In this document: positions 1 to 10,658 of the stretch, piece by piece | Numbering within the stretch: the first letter of the stretch is position 1 | Layout of the letters: every line of letters starts with the position of its first letter | Assembly (NCBI RefSeq): GCF_033439725.1 | Contig: NW_026944385.1 | Span: 4,373,001 to 4,437,000, forward strand | Reading direction: 5' to 3' | Source of the DNA: Neurospora tetraspora | Taxonomy: Eukaryota > Ascomycota > Sordariomycetes > Sordariales > Sordariaceae | Length of the DNA: 64,000 nt | Notes under the pieces: model-generated | Told to the model about the DNA's origin: nothing | Databases searched by the model: none | What the model saw: the letters and a program-made list of their open reading frames with translations, nothing else | Translations under genes and position numbers: made by a program

Positions 1-1054
1 CGCCTGGACGGCACATTGAGACTCATGGTGCCGATGTGGATGGCATTGGCAATCGGGCCTCTCTCTCTAAACAGAAAGACGGAGCTCGGATCGGGGGGAC
101 GCGACGAACGACGGACGGGCTGGACGGTAGTGGTCGGCCGGACTGGACTCGCTGCAGTGAGAAAGTGGAAACAAAATTCTCGACGGCAAGTTCCGCTTTC
201 CGCGTTTCTGCGGCCAACGACAACGGCTTCTGACCGAACGGCAGCGCTTGCAGCAGTGAAGGGAGGCCCCACATTTAAGGCCCAGAAGGACCAACCCCAA
301 GTCTTGGCAATTGTGAGGATCGAACTTCAACTCGACATCTAACTTCCAACTTCAACTTGTTCATGCCTGCCCTGGACCTCCCATCAACCTTCCTTACCTA
401 TCACCATACGGACAATGGTATCTTATCATCGTGACATTCTCAGTACCTTGTTTACTTTTTTTTCTCGAGAGATGCCAGAAAAGGGCATTATCAAGCGCGA
501 ACTGGTTGTCCTACTCGAGATGCATTACAATGACCACTCTGGGACACTCCACGGTCCTTCATTGGAGAGGCAGTTGGAACTTATGAAAGGTCACTCCTTG
601 CAGACATCATGTCCTCTCAGGAGGTTGCTACTCTCAATAATCCATAAAGATATCACGAGTGCCTCCTTCCGTTGAGTACAGGCAGTTCCTCTATCGTCAG
701 GGCCTCGTTGTCTCAATGATCCTCTTCTCGAGGAAGGACCAATATTCTACGCAGCTTCAGTTGTCAAAGGCAATGTAGTGCATTGCTCTTTACACCCCAT
801 TTCTTGAATGACTGGACGCCGCCTCGGCAAGAGTGATGATCCCGGCTTATTGGATGACTTCTTTCAAGTTCACTTATTCAACAACTGCTTTTTTGTTACC
901 CCGTTTCCTCACCATCTCGTGGTCTTTCTTTGGATCCGGCGTGGGCTTTGAAAGTGTTACATTTACATTCGCTACTTGTCTTCGACCCCAGGTCTTGGTA
1001 CTTATTCGATTCGCCATCATTATCAGCCTCATTAGCCATTGCAACAGATCAAGC
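1..1054. other. Left-edge intergenic DNA
   Basis: No gene could be supported here. Open frames (for example 415-675 and 833-1054) have no recognisable domain and no coding-like composition. The last few hundred bases probably hold the promoter and 5' UTR of the membrane-protein gene that begins near 1055. Confidence 0.4.
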
Positions 1055-3551
1055 ATGTGTCCCTCACGCATACAAGAATCGGCCAAGGAGACGGTAAGGA
1101 TTTCCTCCCTTTAACTGACCAGCAAACTAGGTGTTGTCAACGCAATTGCTAATAATGACCGTGATCAGGCAAGCTCCTCCGGGTCGTCATATCTCCCTCC
1201 GTATGCCCCGGTCGGTGGAATACCCTCCTCCAATCACGACTTATTCCCCTGCATTATCTTCTTGTTATTGTTCATCGTGGCTGCCGCTATGCATATGTCC
1301 GTGTTCAGATGCAACAGACGCCGCAACCACAAGTTCATCTTTTCCGTGCTACTCTACGGCTTTTGTATGGCCCGGATTACGGCACTCTCGATGCGTATGG
1401 CCTGGGCATCACAACCGAACAACCTTCGCCTTGAAATTGCTGCCAACGTTATGGTCCTTCTTGGCGGCGTGATCCTCATCATTGTGAACCTCTTCTTTAC
1501 CCAACGCCTCCTCCGCGCAATTCAGCCACGCCTGGGCTGGAACCCACGTATGAACAAGATCTTTTGGGTCATCCTCGGAAGCATCGCCTCTGCCCTGCTT
1601 ATCGTCATCGTCACGACGGTGCATTACTTCTTTACCCTCGACGCCAAAACTCACCGCGCTGAGCGTATCTTGCTGCTCTCCGGGAGCACTTGGCTAACCA
1701 GCTCAGCTTTTCTCCCTGTTGTCGCCATTGGATACCTCCTGTGGTCCCTTTTCAAGACCGCCGTTGAACTTGAAGCCAATCAGCTTGAGAACTTTGGAGA
1801 GGGAACGCTGCTACGCAAGATCTAGGTGTTGTTGTTCGCTTCGACCCTGAATACCCTAGGTGCCGGCTTCAGACTTGGGGCAAACTTTGATGCACGTCCG
1901 CTCGGCCACGCGGCTTGGTACCACAGCCGCGCCGCCTTCTACATCTTCAACTTCAGCATCGAAACTGTCGTCGTGTATGCTTACGCCATTTTCCGAGTTG
2001 ACAAGCTCTTTTGGGTACCGAACGGGGCCAAGGGACCAGGCGATTATGACCCTTGGCGAAACGCAGAAAGGAGAAGGAATGAAAACAGGCCAAGGAATGA
2101 AAACAGGCCAGACCCCCCAGCCGGGGATAGGCCCGAGAATATACCACTGGATGACCTCGAACGTGGCCGCCCGCGTAGCCGCCCCCGTGGCCGCCTGCCT
2201 GCAGCCGACGCGGAGCCTGAAGCCGAAGACCGGACAGCTGTACCATCATCCAATGCTTCTGGTACTACTAAGCCACCCGGGCAGTCCTCCACGTCTGAGA
2301 GCGGGGCGCAGGCTTCGTCCTCTGCACAGGCTTCGTCCTCGGCATCTGGAATTAGAGCACCGGCTCCTTCTTCTTCACAGGCCCAGACGACCTCTGGATC
2401 TGGGACCAGACCAGCGGTATCTTCTTCACCTACGAATGGGAAAGGGACGGGTGCTACGACCACCGACACGACGGCCGGGGCGGTTGTTAATATTGGCAAC
2501 ACTACGCAACCAGCTAACCTAACGACCTCTGGATCTAGGCGATTTCCTCTAACCAGACCAGCGGTATCTTCTTCACCTGCGAATATGAGAGGAACGGGTA
2601 CTACGACCGCCGATACGACGGCCGGGGCGGTTGTTAATACTGGTAATACTACGCAACCAGCTAGCCTAACGACCTCTAGATCTAGGACCAGACCAGCGGT
2701 ATCTTCACCTGCGAATGGGAGAGGGACGGGTGCTGCGACCGCCAATACGACGGCCGGGGCGGTTGTTAATACTGGCAACACTACGCAACCAGCCAATGGG
2801 CAAGAGCGTCACATACGCTTCGAGGAGGTGAGTTCAGCCCATCCGCCTGATAGTGGGGCAAGCTAATGGAGAAGCTAATAAATGAAGAACCCGGCGGCGT
2901 AATAGAAGGCAATGGAGAAGGCGGAAGTGGTTCTTCGGGCCAACCGAGCATTAGGCCAGGTGAGTTGAGCTTGCATCAAGTCTTCACATATTCTGTTTCA
3001 TTTGTCCTCGCACGACTTTGTTATGGCCATATCTCTTCCTTGGTTGCACATATCACACACACCCGCCGAGCGCGGTATATATCTTGGCTTTTTCCCCCCG
3101 TGTACTCTCCGCTTCGTAAGCTACATCTTCGCGCTGTGTCTACAAGTAGCTCATCCCCTTTACATTTTCCAAGATATATTTTCAGTCGACATACTGATGC
3201 TGAGGACGATGTACAGCCAGTAGCGTGTACTCCACCGACAATGTAAGTGTAAGATCATGGGAGCCCTCATGGTTCAGACGCTTCCTGAGGGAAACACTTG
3301 CACCTTTGGAGGGATCGGGCAGAGAACGCGTACAAGTCCATGACAACACAGACCGTAACACACAGACCTTGGTAACAAGGAGCGAGGAGGAGGTGGATAT
3401 CTCGCTTGAGGTATCCTTGAGTGGTGTTACGGACGGACAGGAAGAGGAGGGGACACATACGGAGGAAGAGCAATCAAAGGAAGGGCAAACAGAGGAAGGG
3501 TCACAGAAACAGATATTGGAGGAACAGGGCAAACACGGAGACGGGATGTAG
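1055..3551 (+). CDS. DUF3112-like multi-pass membrane protein with an in-frame UAG
   Basis: Proposed exons are 1055-1093, 1169-2827, 2875-2959 and 3217-3551, with GT-AG introns in compatible phase; total 706 codons including the final stop and one internal amber. The N-terminal half reads as the fungal DUF3112-like family. It has about six hydrophobic segments and family-like stretches such as RRRNHKFIFSVLLYGFCMAR and STLNTLGAGFRLGANF, ending near FWVPNGAKGPGDYDPW. No biochemical function is known to me for this family; location in a membrane is inferred. The C-terminal half is a low-complexity Ser/Thr/Pro tail with three tandem repeats, then an acidic Glu/Gln-rich end. In the 1169-2827 exon a TAG at 1823-1825 interrupts the frame just before the last TM pair, yet both sides remain family-like. 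It could be a nonsense allele, an RNA-edited or readthrough stop, or an assembly error. The first exon and the two 3' exons are the least certain parts. Confidence 0.5.
1823..1825 (+). other. In-frame amber codon inside the membrane-protein gene
   Basis: The TAG lies between ...GEGTLLRKI and VLLFASTLNTLGAGF in one continuous reading frame. No plausible intron removes it, because conserved sequence runs up to it on both sides. An A-to-G change or A-to-I editing at the central base would give Trp. Confidence 0.8.
2405..2795 (+). repeat. Three tandem coding repeats (135-147 bp units)
   Basis: Copies begin at 2405, 2552 and 2687. Each encodes an RPAVSS...GTGATTTDTTAGAVVN..GNTTQPA-type unit within the disordered tail of the DUF3112-like protein. 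Unit lengths differ by multiples of three, so the frame is kept. The third copy has lost one Ser codon near its start. Confidence 0.8.
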
Positions 3552-4626
3552 AAGGGGAGTTGTTGAGGTTGATATGGTTTTCTTTTTTTGTTATCATCAG
3601 CGGTTTTGGTTTTGTTTTTATATGGAGTAGGATGATAGGAAACATGGATAGAGGAGAACAGCGTTTGGAATTACTTAACTTTTATCAGTACCTACCTTAC
3701 CAAAAAAACGTTTACTTGGCACTTCGTTTAAGAAGACACCCACCCCCCGCAACATGAATGCGAAACGTTCCCGGTGTGTCGTGTCGTGAGGAAAATTTTC
3801 TCTTGGGCCTATAAGACTCGCTCGTCCTTAACACAGTAGCCCAAACACTCACCATGACGAACTCGTACACAGTAAGTAGTTGAGCCGAAAAGATGGTTAC
3901 TGCGAACTTTGAGGCTGTCAACATGAACACATCGGATGTCGTGTCGCCCTACGCCAAAAGCCACCGTTAGTGGTGGTACATCTATGTAGAAGCAAATATA
4001 GGACTGGACTGGACTTGAACACAAGGGGGGAAATGTGTGACGGTGTCACTTTGTCCACTGATGGATGGCTTTAGAGAACATGCATGGCCACAGAAAAAGC
4101 AAACTAGACGTCTATCTATTCCTGGCTCATTCTACACAAATGAAGTCGGCAATGCAGGTAGGTTGAGTTAAGTTGTACGTGTGGATGGATGGGCTATTTC
4201 CCGAGTCGGGGTCTGGTTGTTTCGGTCGGTCCTGGAAGACTGACTCCCTTTGTTTGTTTTTCTTTTTCTTTTTCTCATCTGGTTCTCGTCTCTTTTCAAG
4301 CGGGCACTTGGTTCATTCAGTTTGCATAGTTGGTTGGTCTGAACTTTTGAACTTTTGAACCGTCCGTCCGTGGTTTTTTTCCTACCTATTCTTTGGGTTA
4401 ACTCGCGAGACTCGTATACACTATCTCTAGGTCATCACTTGGACTGGTTTTCTCTGGGCCACTACAAGGACTCGTCTGTTTTTTTTCTTTTTTTCTAAAA
4501 ATCATCCCGGTCCACTTGGTTGTTTGTTTGCGCCGAGGCATACATACAGACAGAGATCGATAGATTGATTACCTCCGAAGTCCTCCGAAGTGACGAGAGA
4601 AGTAGAAGGGGGGAAGATAAGATGCG
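3552..4626. other. Intergenic region without a supported gene
   Basis: The region is rich in T-tracts and short direct repeats (for example gaacttttgaacttttgaac near 4340). No open frame with a recognisable product was seen. It probably contains the terminator of the upstream gene and the promoter of the small gene at 4627. Confidence 0.4.
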
Positions 4627-5368
4627 ATGATACAGGTTAGTCAACATACCAATCCCAACCCAACCTACTCATTCATCCCTACCAACTCACAACTCTCTAT
4701 CCCCAACCCAACCCATGAATACATCTCTAGAATACATACAATAACATACCCTAACTAACTACCTCTAACTAACTCAACCTCTCCCCACTCAGCTAAACCA
4801 ACTCACCAACACAACCTTTACCCCCTCTCTTCCCTCTCCCTTACCCTTCTCCCCCGCTTCCACCCTCACACCCATATCCAAACAACCAGACACTCAACCA
4901 AACACCCAGCAAAATGAGAACGACCCAGACGCCGACTCCCTCTTCTCCCCCACCCAGGGGTACACCCTAACAGCGATAATCGACACCGTTCTCGTCCTGG
5001 TGTTGATCACCTTCGTGACCGTTTGTTTTTTGCAGTGGCGGGAGGGACGAAGACGTCAGAGGAGGAGGGAGGATTTGGAACGAGAATGCCAGGATCATCA
5101 TTCTTGGGTTGTTCAAGTCCCGTTGGAGGAGTTGAGGGTTTCGAGGGTCGATTATGGCCATGTTAGTAGTAGCGGTTCGGGGTCGGTAGGGGGAAGGGGG
5201 AGAGATAGGGGTGAGGGAGATAGAAGAAGGGATGGTAGTGGTGAGATGGGTGGTCATGGTCATGGGCATGAAAATGGAAATGGAAATGGAAATGGAAATG
5301 GAAATGGGCCCTGGGAGGGAGATGTGAAGGGGCCCTATCAGTTTGAGGAGGTGCAAGTTGGACGGTAA
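4627..5368 (+). CDS. Small single-pass membrane protein, unknown function
   Basis: The model has two exons: a nine-base first exon (Met-Ile-Gln, 4627-4635) and 4793-5368, joined in phase 0 across a 157-nt intron (donor GTTAGT, several CTAAC branch candidates, acceptor CTCAG), giving 194 aa. Roughly residues 1-65 are Thr/Pro/Gln-rich. One transmembrane helix follows at about 66-90 (AIIDTVLVLVLITFVTVCFL), then a basic stop-transfer stretch (WREGRRRQRRR). The cytosolic tail is Gly/Asp-rich, with an Asn-Gly dipeptide run made by a GGAAAT hexanucleotide repeat near 5275-5308. A type III topology with the N-terminus outside is inferred. No family was recognised. The alternative is that only the longer exon is real, with a different upstream exon. 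Confidence 0.5.
5275..5308 (+). repeat. GGAAAT hexanucleotide microsatellite
   Basis: Five to six GGAAAT units encode an (Asn-Gly)n run in the tail of the small membrane protein. The six-base unit keeps the frame when copy number changes. Confidence 0.85.
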
Positions 5369-5983
5369 CGAGAAGGGGGGATGAGGTCGATCGATGTGTT
5401 GGTTGGGAGTAGAAGGGAAAGGTCTCTTTGCATGCATGTATGGTTGGGGAGACTTCCAAGATGGTTTGGAATGGCTACCTACATTGGGGAAGGCGACGCG
5501 AGCGGGATCTTTACAATTGAGACAGATATCAGGACCTTCACAACTCACAGAGACACACCGAGGACAACATTAATCCTAATTTACATCACCAGACACCATG
5601 GCCCCAATCACTTGACACATTACCTCACAGCAACAACAAAGGGACACAACAGATGGTTCATCTTGGCCTTCGTTATCATTCATTGCCATAGGTGGACCAA
5701 AATACGCTGCACGTAGAGGCCCGTTCGCGTGACATTAGAATGCAACTTTTTCCCATAGCTCCCAGTTGTCCTTTCATTTTGGTATGTTTAAAATGAAAGA
5801 AAGCAAAGACGATACAAAGCAGTTCCGAGATACGCCTTTACCATGGAATCCTTCGAAATTGCCCTGATGCAGCAGCAGCACGACGCGTGCGGCGTCCTTC
5901 ACGGACTGCCGACAGAAACCGCGCAGCAAGCCTCCCGTCCACAACGTCCCCTAGCCAACCAGTCCCGGCTCCGACGTCTCCGC
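5369..5983. other. Convergent 3' flanks
   Basis: This stretch lies between the stop codon of the small membrane protein and the stop codon of RACK1 on the other strand. It should be the two 3' UTRs and terminators. Nothing else was seen. Confidence 0.4.
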
Positions 5984-7560
5984 TTAAGCGCGGGACATGA
6001 CACCCCAGGCACGGATGATGTTGTCGGTGTAACCGGCGAAGAGGGTCTGGCCATCGGCGGACCAGGCGAGGGAGACACACTCGGGCTCGCGGGACTTCTT
6101 GCCGATGTTCTGGAACTCGGGCTTGAGCTCGTCGACCTTGCTCTTCTTCTCGAGGTCGAAGATGATGATGCTGCTGGAGGTGGCAGCGCAGAGCCAGTAG
6201 CGGTTGGGGGAGAAGACGAGGGCGTGGATCTCGTCGTTGGCGTTGAGAGAGTAAAGGTGCTTGCTCTCGTTGAGGTCCCAGAGCATGGTGGTACCGTCCT
6301 TGCCACCGGAAGCGCAGAGGGAGCCATCGGGGGAGATGGTGACGGCGTTGATGTAGCCGGTGTGACCGATGTGGTCGGTCTGGAGCTTGCAGGACGAGAG
6401 CTCCCAAACCTGTTTGAGACTGTTAGTCGCAAAATCCTCTCGAAATCTCATGCAGTTTGTGATAGGAGTTTAGATTTCCGAGAAAATCAGTGCGTGTGAA
6501 GTTGGTCTCATGGCCCGAAGGCTCTGAAGTAGCAAATACTATTTTATGAAAAAAATATGCATGCATCATGGTATCGGTTTTGGGGTTGGGGAGTAAAGCA
6601 GGTTACAACATACCTTGACGAGCTTGTCCCAGCCGGAGGAGACAATGACGGGGTTCTGGGGGTTGGGGCTGAAGCGGACGCAGGAAACCCACTCAGTGTG
6701 GCCCTTCTCGGTGATGGTGAACTTGCAGTCACCGAGGGTGTTCCACAGCTTGATGGAGCGATCGCGGGAACCGGAGACGATCTGGCGGTTGTCGGCCGAG
6801 AAGGAGACGGAGAGAACGTCGTTGGTGTGGCCGACGAAACGGCGGGTGGTGGTGCCGGTGGAAAGCTCCCAGAGACGGAGGGTCTTGTCCCACGAGGCAG
6901 AGAGGGCGTAGGCACCGTCGGAAGAGATCACCTGCCGCGCCAATCAGTCAAACTGCCCCCGATTCCAGATATCAACAATCCTCCGCCAATTCAATGTCGG
7001 CTCGAGTATTAACGTACACAGTCGGAGACGATGTGAGAGTGGCCGTGGAGACGGCGCTTGGGGTAGCCGTACGAGGTCTCATCGCGGGTGAGGTTCCAGA
7101 TGATGAGGGACTTGTCTCTGCTACCAGAAAGGAGCATGTTGGGGCTAATTGCGAGAGCATTGTAAGTTCATGATCTTCGCGCGGAGTGTGCGGTTATTCG
7201 GTGGTGATGGTGGTTTCGTACTTCTCCAAAGAGGTGGCCAAGCTGGTGACCCAGCCATTCTGTAAAAGATATTGTGGTTAGTTTTCTGGCTTCGCTTTGC
7301 TTTCCCACCACATCTCTCCATGTGGTTCACGAATCGCTTGCTGTCTGCTTTGCTGCCATGTCCCCATCGTCGTCGCCCAACTTGTCGTCTTCGCAGTACC
7401 CTTTTCAGTTTGCGCCCACCGCGGTCCTTCTCAACCTGCCCACCAGCGCAACGTCGACAACAAACATGGCAGCAACAGCAGCAACATCAGCGAGGAATTG
7501 GCAAGAAAAGAAACTTACGTGGCCCTCCAGGGTGCCCTTGAGGATGAGTTGCTCAGCCAT
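5984..7560 (-). CDS. cpc-2: RACK1 orthologue CPC-2, 40S-associated WD40 protein
   Basis: Five exons on the minus strand (7560-7519, 7259-7222, 7144-7018, 6931-6614, 6409-5984) give 316 aa, the usual RACK1 length. The protein starts [20 protein letters not shown] and folds as seven WD repeats with clear GH...WD units, for example [15 protein letters not shown]...RSIKLW and [15 protein letters not shown]. It ends in an AWGVMSRA tail. RACK1 sits on the head of the 40S ribosomal subunit and scaffolds signalling proteins. In Neurospora the orthologue was found through its role in cross-pathway (general amino acid) control; in yeast Asc1 restrains the GCN2 pathway. All splice sites are GT-AG and keep phase. 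The high density of introns near the start codon is typical of a highly expressed fungal gene. Identification is essentially certain. Confidence 0.97.
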
Positions 7561-8662
7561 CTTGTGTTCCTTTCTGGTTGATCAGGGGGACGGATCAATG
7601 GGAGAATGGGTGAGCTTTTTCACGGTGCCTCTGCGCGGGTCAGAAATCGTCAAAGGCACAATGCGGAGACAGGCGACGAGACGAGGAATTCCGGAAATTT
7701 TTGTGCGGCGGAAAATAGGGTCGGCCGACGCCAACTGCGGTCGCTGGGTGGTGGGGTCTGTTGCCGCCTTGGCGCTGTCGCCTCGAAATGGCTGGCCTGG
7801 GCCTCCCCCAAAATGGGTGAAGTGTGGCAGACAGTGCAAACTGCAAAGTGCAATTTGCGGCCTGCCCGGAACTGCAGTGCGGTGTCGTCACTGCAAGTGC
7901 ACTGTGTCATTGCCGGCCCGGCAAAAGCTGGCAGCTTTCAATTAGTGTACTTGGAGAGCCTCACTTCCTCGGTCGATGACAAACAGATCCATCCAAGGTT
8001 CAACCATGACTGCACTCAATAATAGCATTGGAGAAATAGGCAGATCTTCGGATCGAAATTCTGTTTGGTCGGCTCGCATCAGACGGCGTTGAGCTGGAGT
8101 GGACAAAGAATCCAAGTTGTTGTTTACTGTGGCATTCAATGTCAAGTTCAAAGATGCTCAATATGCTCCATGTTCAGCACGGTGTGGCCTATGATATCTT
8201 GCCTAATACTGACTACTTATCAATCATGTGCCATTGCATAACACCGGAACCAGGCAACATCCGCTGTATAGACCAATGTCCGTCTATTTATATGTCCGTA
8301 TGGGTATCTTGTATAAACTCGAGAAAGACGACAAATGCTAATGCTGTCAATGATGCGCCGTCCCTATAACTCCCCATGCCTTTTGAATCAAGCAAAAACA
8401 GCTCGGTGCCATCTTCATAGCCGTAGACTAATCATGACCGGTCACCACACCCCTCTCTTCGCATGTCAATCTTTCCAGCCTCCATGCGCATTGTCCTCGC
8501 AAGACCATAGCCATCATCATGATCAGCCTCGATCTCTACCACTCCCACATAGTAGCCTCGTCATCCTCGAACTCCCGAGAGAAATCACTCCTGATCGTGA
8601 CCTCTTCCCTTGTAGCCATCTTCACCATCGCCCTCGCGCCATCACCTTCATAATCTCACGCC
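7561..8662. other. RACK1 upstream region and TAF8 3' flank
   Basis: No convincing gene was seen. The part next to 7561 is the promoter and 5' UTR of cpc-2 on the minus strand; the part near 8662 is the 3' flank of TAF8. Several open frames at 7606-8022 lack domain or composition support. Confidence 0.4.
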
Positions 8663-9858
8663 TCACTTCCCCGCCAACTCCCCCGCCAACTTCCTCACCC
8701 CCGGCCTCGCCACCTCCTTCCTATAATACCCCTTCTCCGCATTAACAATCATGCTATGGTCCGCAATCTCGACCCTCCCCTGCTGGCTATGCATAGCCGC
8801 GGGCGCCACCTCCCTGCCTTTCGCCTTGGTGTCGTCCTCCACCAGCTCGCGCATCGCCGCCTCCCACAGCGCGTACCGCTCCCTTCTGGCCGGCTCCCGC
8901 TGCGCTGTGGCCGACACGTCCTTCTGCTTGGCGATCTTGCTGGCGCGCATGAGGCGGCGTAAAGCTTGCTCTCCGGCCTTGGCTTCCTTGGCGGCGGCTT
9001 CGCGGATCTTCTTAGGATCGCCGCGGGGGATCTCGTCGGGTGCCAGTGGTCGTTGGGGGATCTTGGTTGGTAGTTGTGATTGTTGGGCTGCTGCTGCTGC
9101 TGCTGCTGCTGCCTGGGATTCGACCATCGTTTGGGTCTGGGTGATGGTGGCGGTGGCTTGTGTGTCGGTCATGATGCTATCGTCTACCGCCGTGGCGGCC
9201 TCGACGCTTTCGGGTGTGTATTTGTAGGTGTGGACGCTGGGGAAGGAGGGGAATGAGCTGGGTATGTAGTTCTTGGCTGCCTTGTCTGCGGCGCCGTCGA
9301 GTTCGGGGGCGAGGACGGGGAGGTCGGTGGGGATGGCGGCGTCTAGAGGGAGATCTTCCCACACTGGTTGTCGCTTCTTCTTCGATATCGGAGGTTTTCT
9401 GTGGGAGTATAGAGCTGTGGGTGTGAGGTTGAAACGCTTCAATGTGTTTTCGAAGTCCTTGGGTATCGGGTAGGAGCGGCGCGAGGCGTTTGCAAAGGCC
9501 TTGACTTCTTCGGTTAACGAATGGAGGTCTGCCCAGGGTGAGGTTAGCATGAAGACATAGTGACGCGGGGCAGCCTCAGCGCAGGCGGCATACACGTCTC
9601 CGTCATTATAGTAAAGCTCTCTATTGCTTCGGGCGTGGCTCCGTCGAAGCCGACCGTCTCCAGCGCCAGCGCGATGCTCCGTCTCAGTCCATTCTTCGCC
9701 AGCCCGTCGGGAGTGGGTGCTGTCGATGCATTTGGCGATTTTCCGATCGCCTCGACTGCAAGAATTGTTCGTATTGATGTGTTGGTCTTTGGTCGTTTAG
9801 ATTGTGACGGTTGCGCTCCCTCTGCGTCCGCAGGTCTCTTGCGCGAGTCGGTCGCCAT
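8663..9858 (-). CDS. TAF8: TFIID subunit TAF8
   Basis: Two exons (9858-9594 and 9528-8663), separated by a 65-nt intron (donor GTATGC, branch GCTAAC, acceptor GGGCAG), give 376 aa. The start at 9858 opens MATDSRKRPADAEG, a basic, disordered leader. A histone-fold of the bromodomain-associated type spans about residues 45-115 (NGLRRSIALALETVGFDG ... TYLHSLTEEVKAFANASRR) and is completed only when the intron is removed. The TAF8 C-terminal motif follows at about 125-195 (WEDLP..., then IPSSFPSFPSVHTYKYTPE). The rest is a poly-Ala tract encoded by a CTG/CAG run and a charged helical tail. TAF8 pairs with TAF10 in TFIID and helps RNA polymerase II initiation in the nucleus. It is transcribed divergently from the kinase-like gene at 10659. 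Confidence 0.9.
9088..9112. repeat. CTG/CAG triplet run in TAF8
   Basis: About eight CTG units read on the minus strand as consecutive Ala codons in the TAF8 linker between the SPSFPSVHTY region and the charged tail. Confidence 0.85.
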
Positions 9859-10658
9859 GGCTGATGGTTTGTTGTCCACGAGAGCGGGGGACGAAGCCAG
9901 GCAGACGACACGTTTTGCCAATGGTATTTATATCGGGCGCTAATCCGTACTGACAAAAGCTCGTTCTGTGGTCGTATGAAATATGGTAGTTGTGGAAGGT
10001 TGATTTGGCTGCTGCAAAGATGTTGGAAAGTCGCGGACTGAGAGCTTCTTGACGAATCGATAAGGCCTGGCGCGGTTGCACCTTGCAGTCGATGAATGAA
10101 AGCTGAATTGGGAAATGGATTCAACGGTCGGGGATCACCCACGCACAGGCCAAGCTGATGTCAAAAGCACATTCACCAGCCTTGCAGCTTGGGCCAGGCG
10201 CTAGTACTATTTGGGACTTGCCTGCCGGGAACATTTGTTTACTCGTGCAGGGAGATCAGACAGTTGCTGTAGACAGAACGACAGGAAACGAAAAGACGAG
10301 AATCATCAAGAGGACATTCGAACAATAATAAGGACTTCGATTTGCTTTAATCTGAGCACAAATCCATCTCATGTCAGCATCCATTTTGCCCATGCCGTCC
10401 AATGTGGACCCTCCTCTTATCGTTATCGCACTCTTTTCTGGGGCACGATGGATCCGCCAAGGTGGAAAACGGGTTCCACCAAGCGGATACCTCCATGCAT
10501 CAAACTCACTAACAATTTGACCTCGTGAATGCCTTCACGCTTTCACAAGTCACAACACTCCTTTGTAAACAACAACAACAACCACCAATTACTTACCCAA
10601 GTCAATCCTTTCTTCTAACCACCCACCGCCCACCAACACCCCCATTCCGACAACAAAA
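9859..10658. promoter_or_regulatory. Divergent promoter region, TAF8 / LRR-kinase
   Basis: The 800-bp gap between two start codons pointing outward must carry both promoters and 5' UTRs. The last 150 bases before 10659 are rich in C/A and pyrimidine tracts, typical of fungal leaders. No specific factor site is claimed. Confidence 0.45.

Noticed and set aside
2044-2796. 250-codon minus-strand frame opposite the DUF3112-like tail
   Set aside because: It is the shadow of the tandem repeats in the plus-strand tail and has no independent features.
5843-6499. Plus-strand 218-codon frame over RACK1
   Set aside because: It is antisense to an unambiguous WD40 coding exon, a typical shadow of GC-biased third positions.
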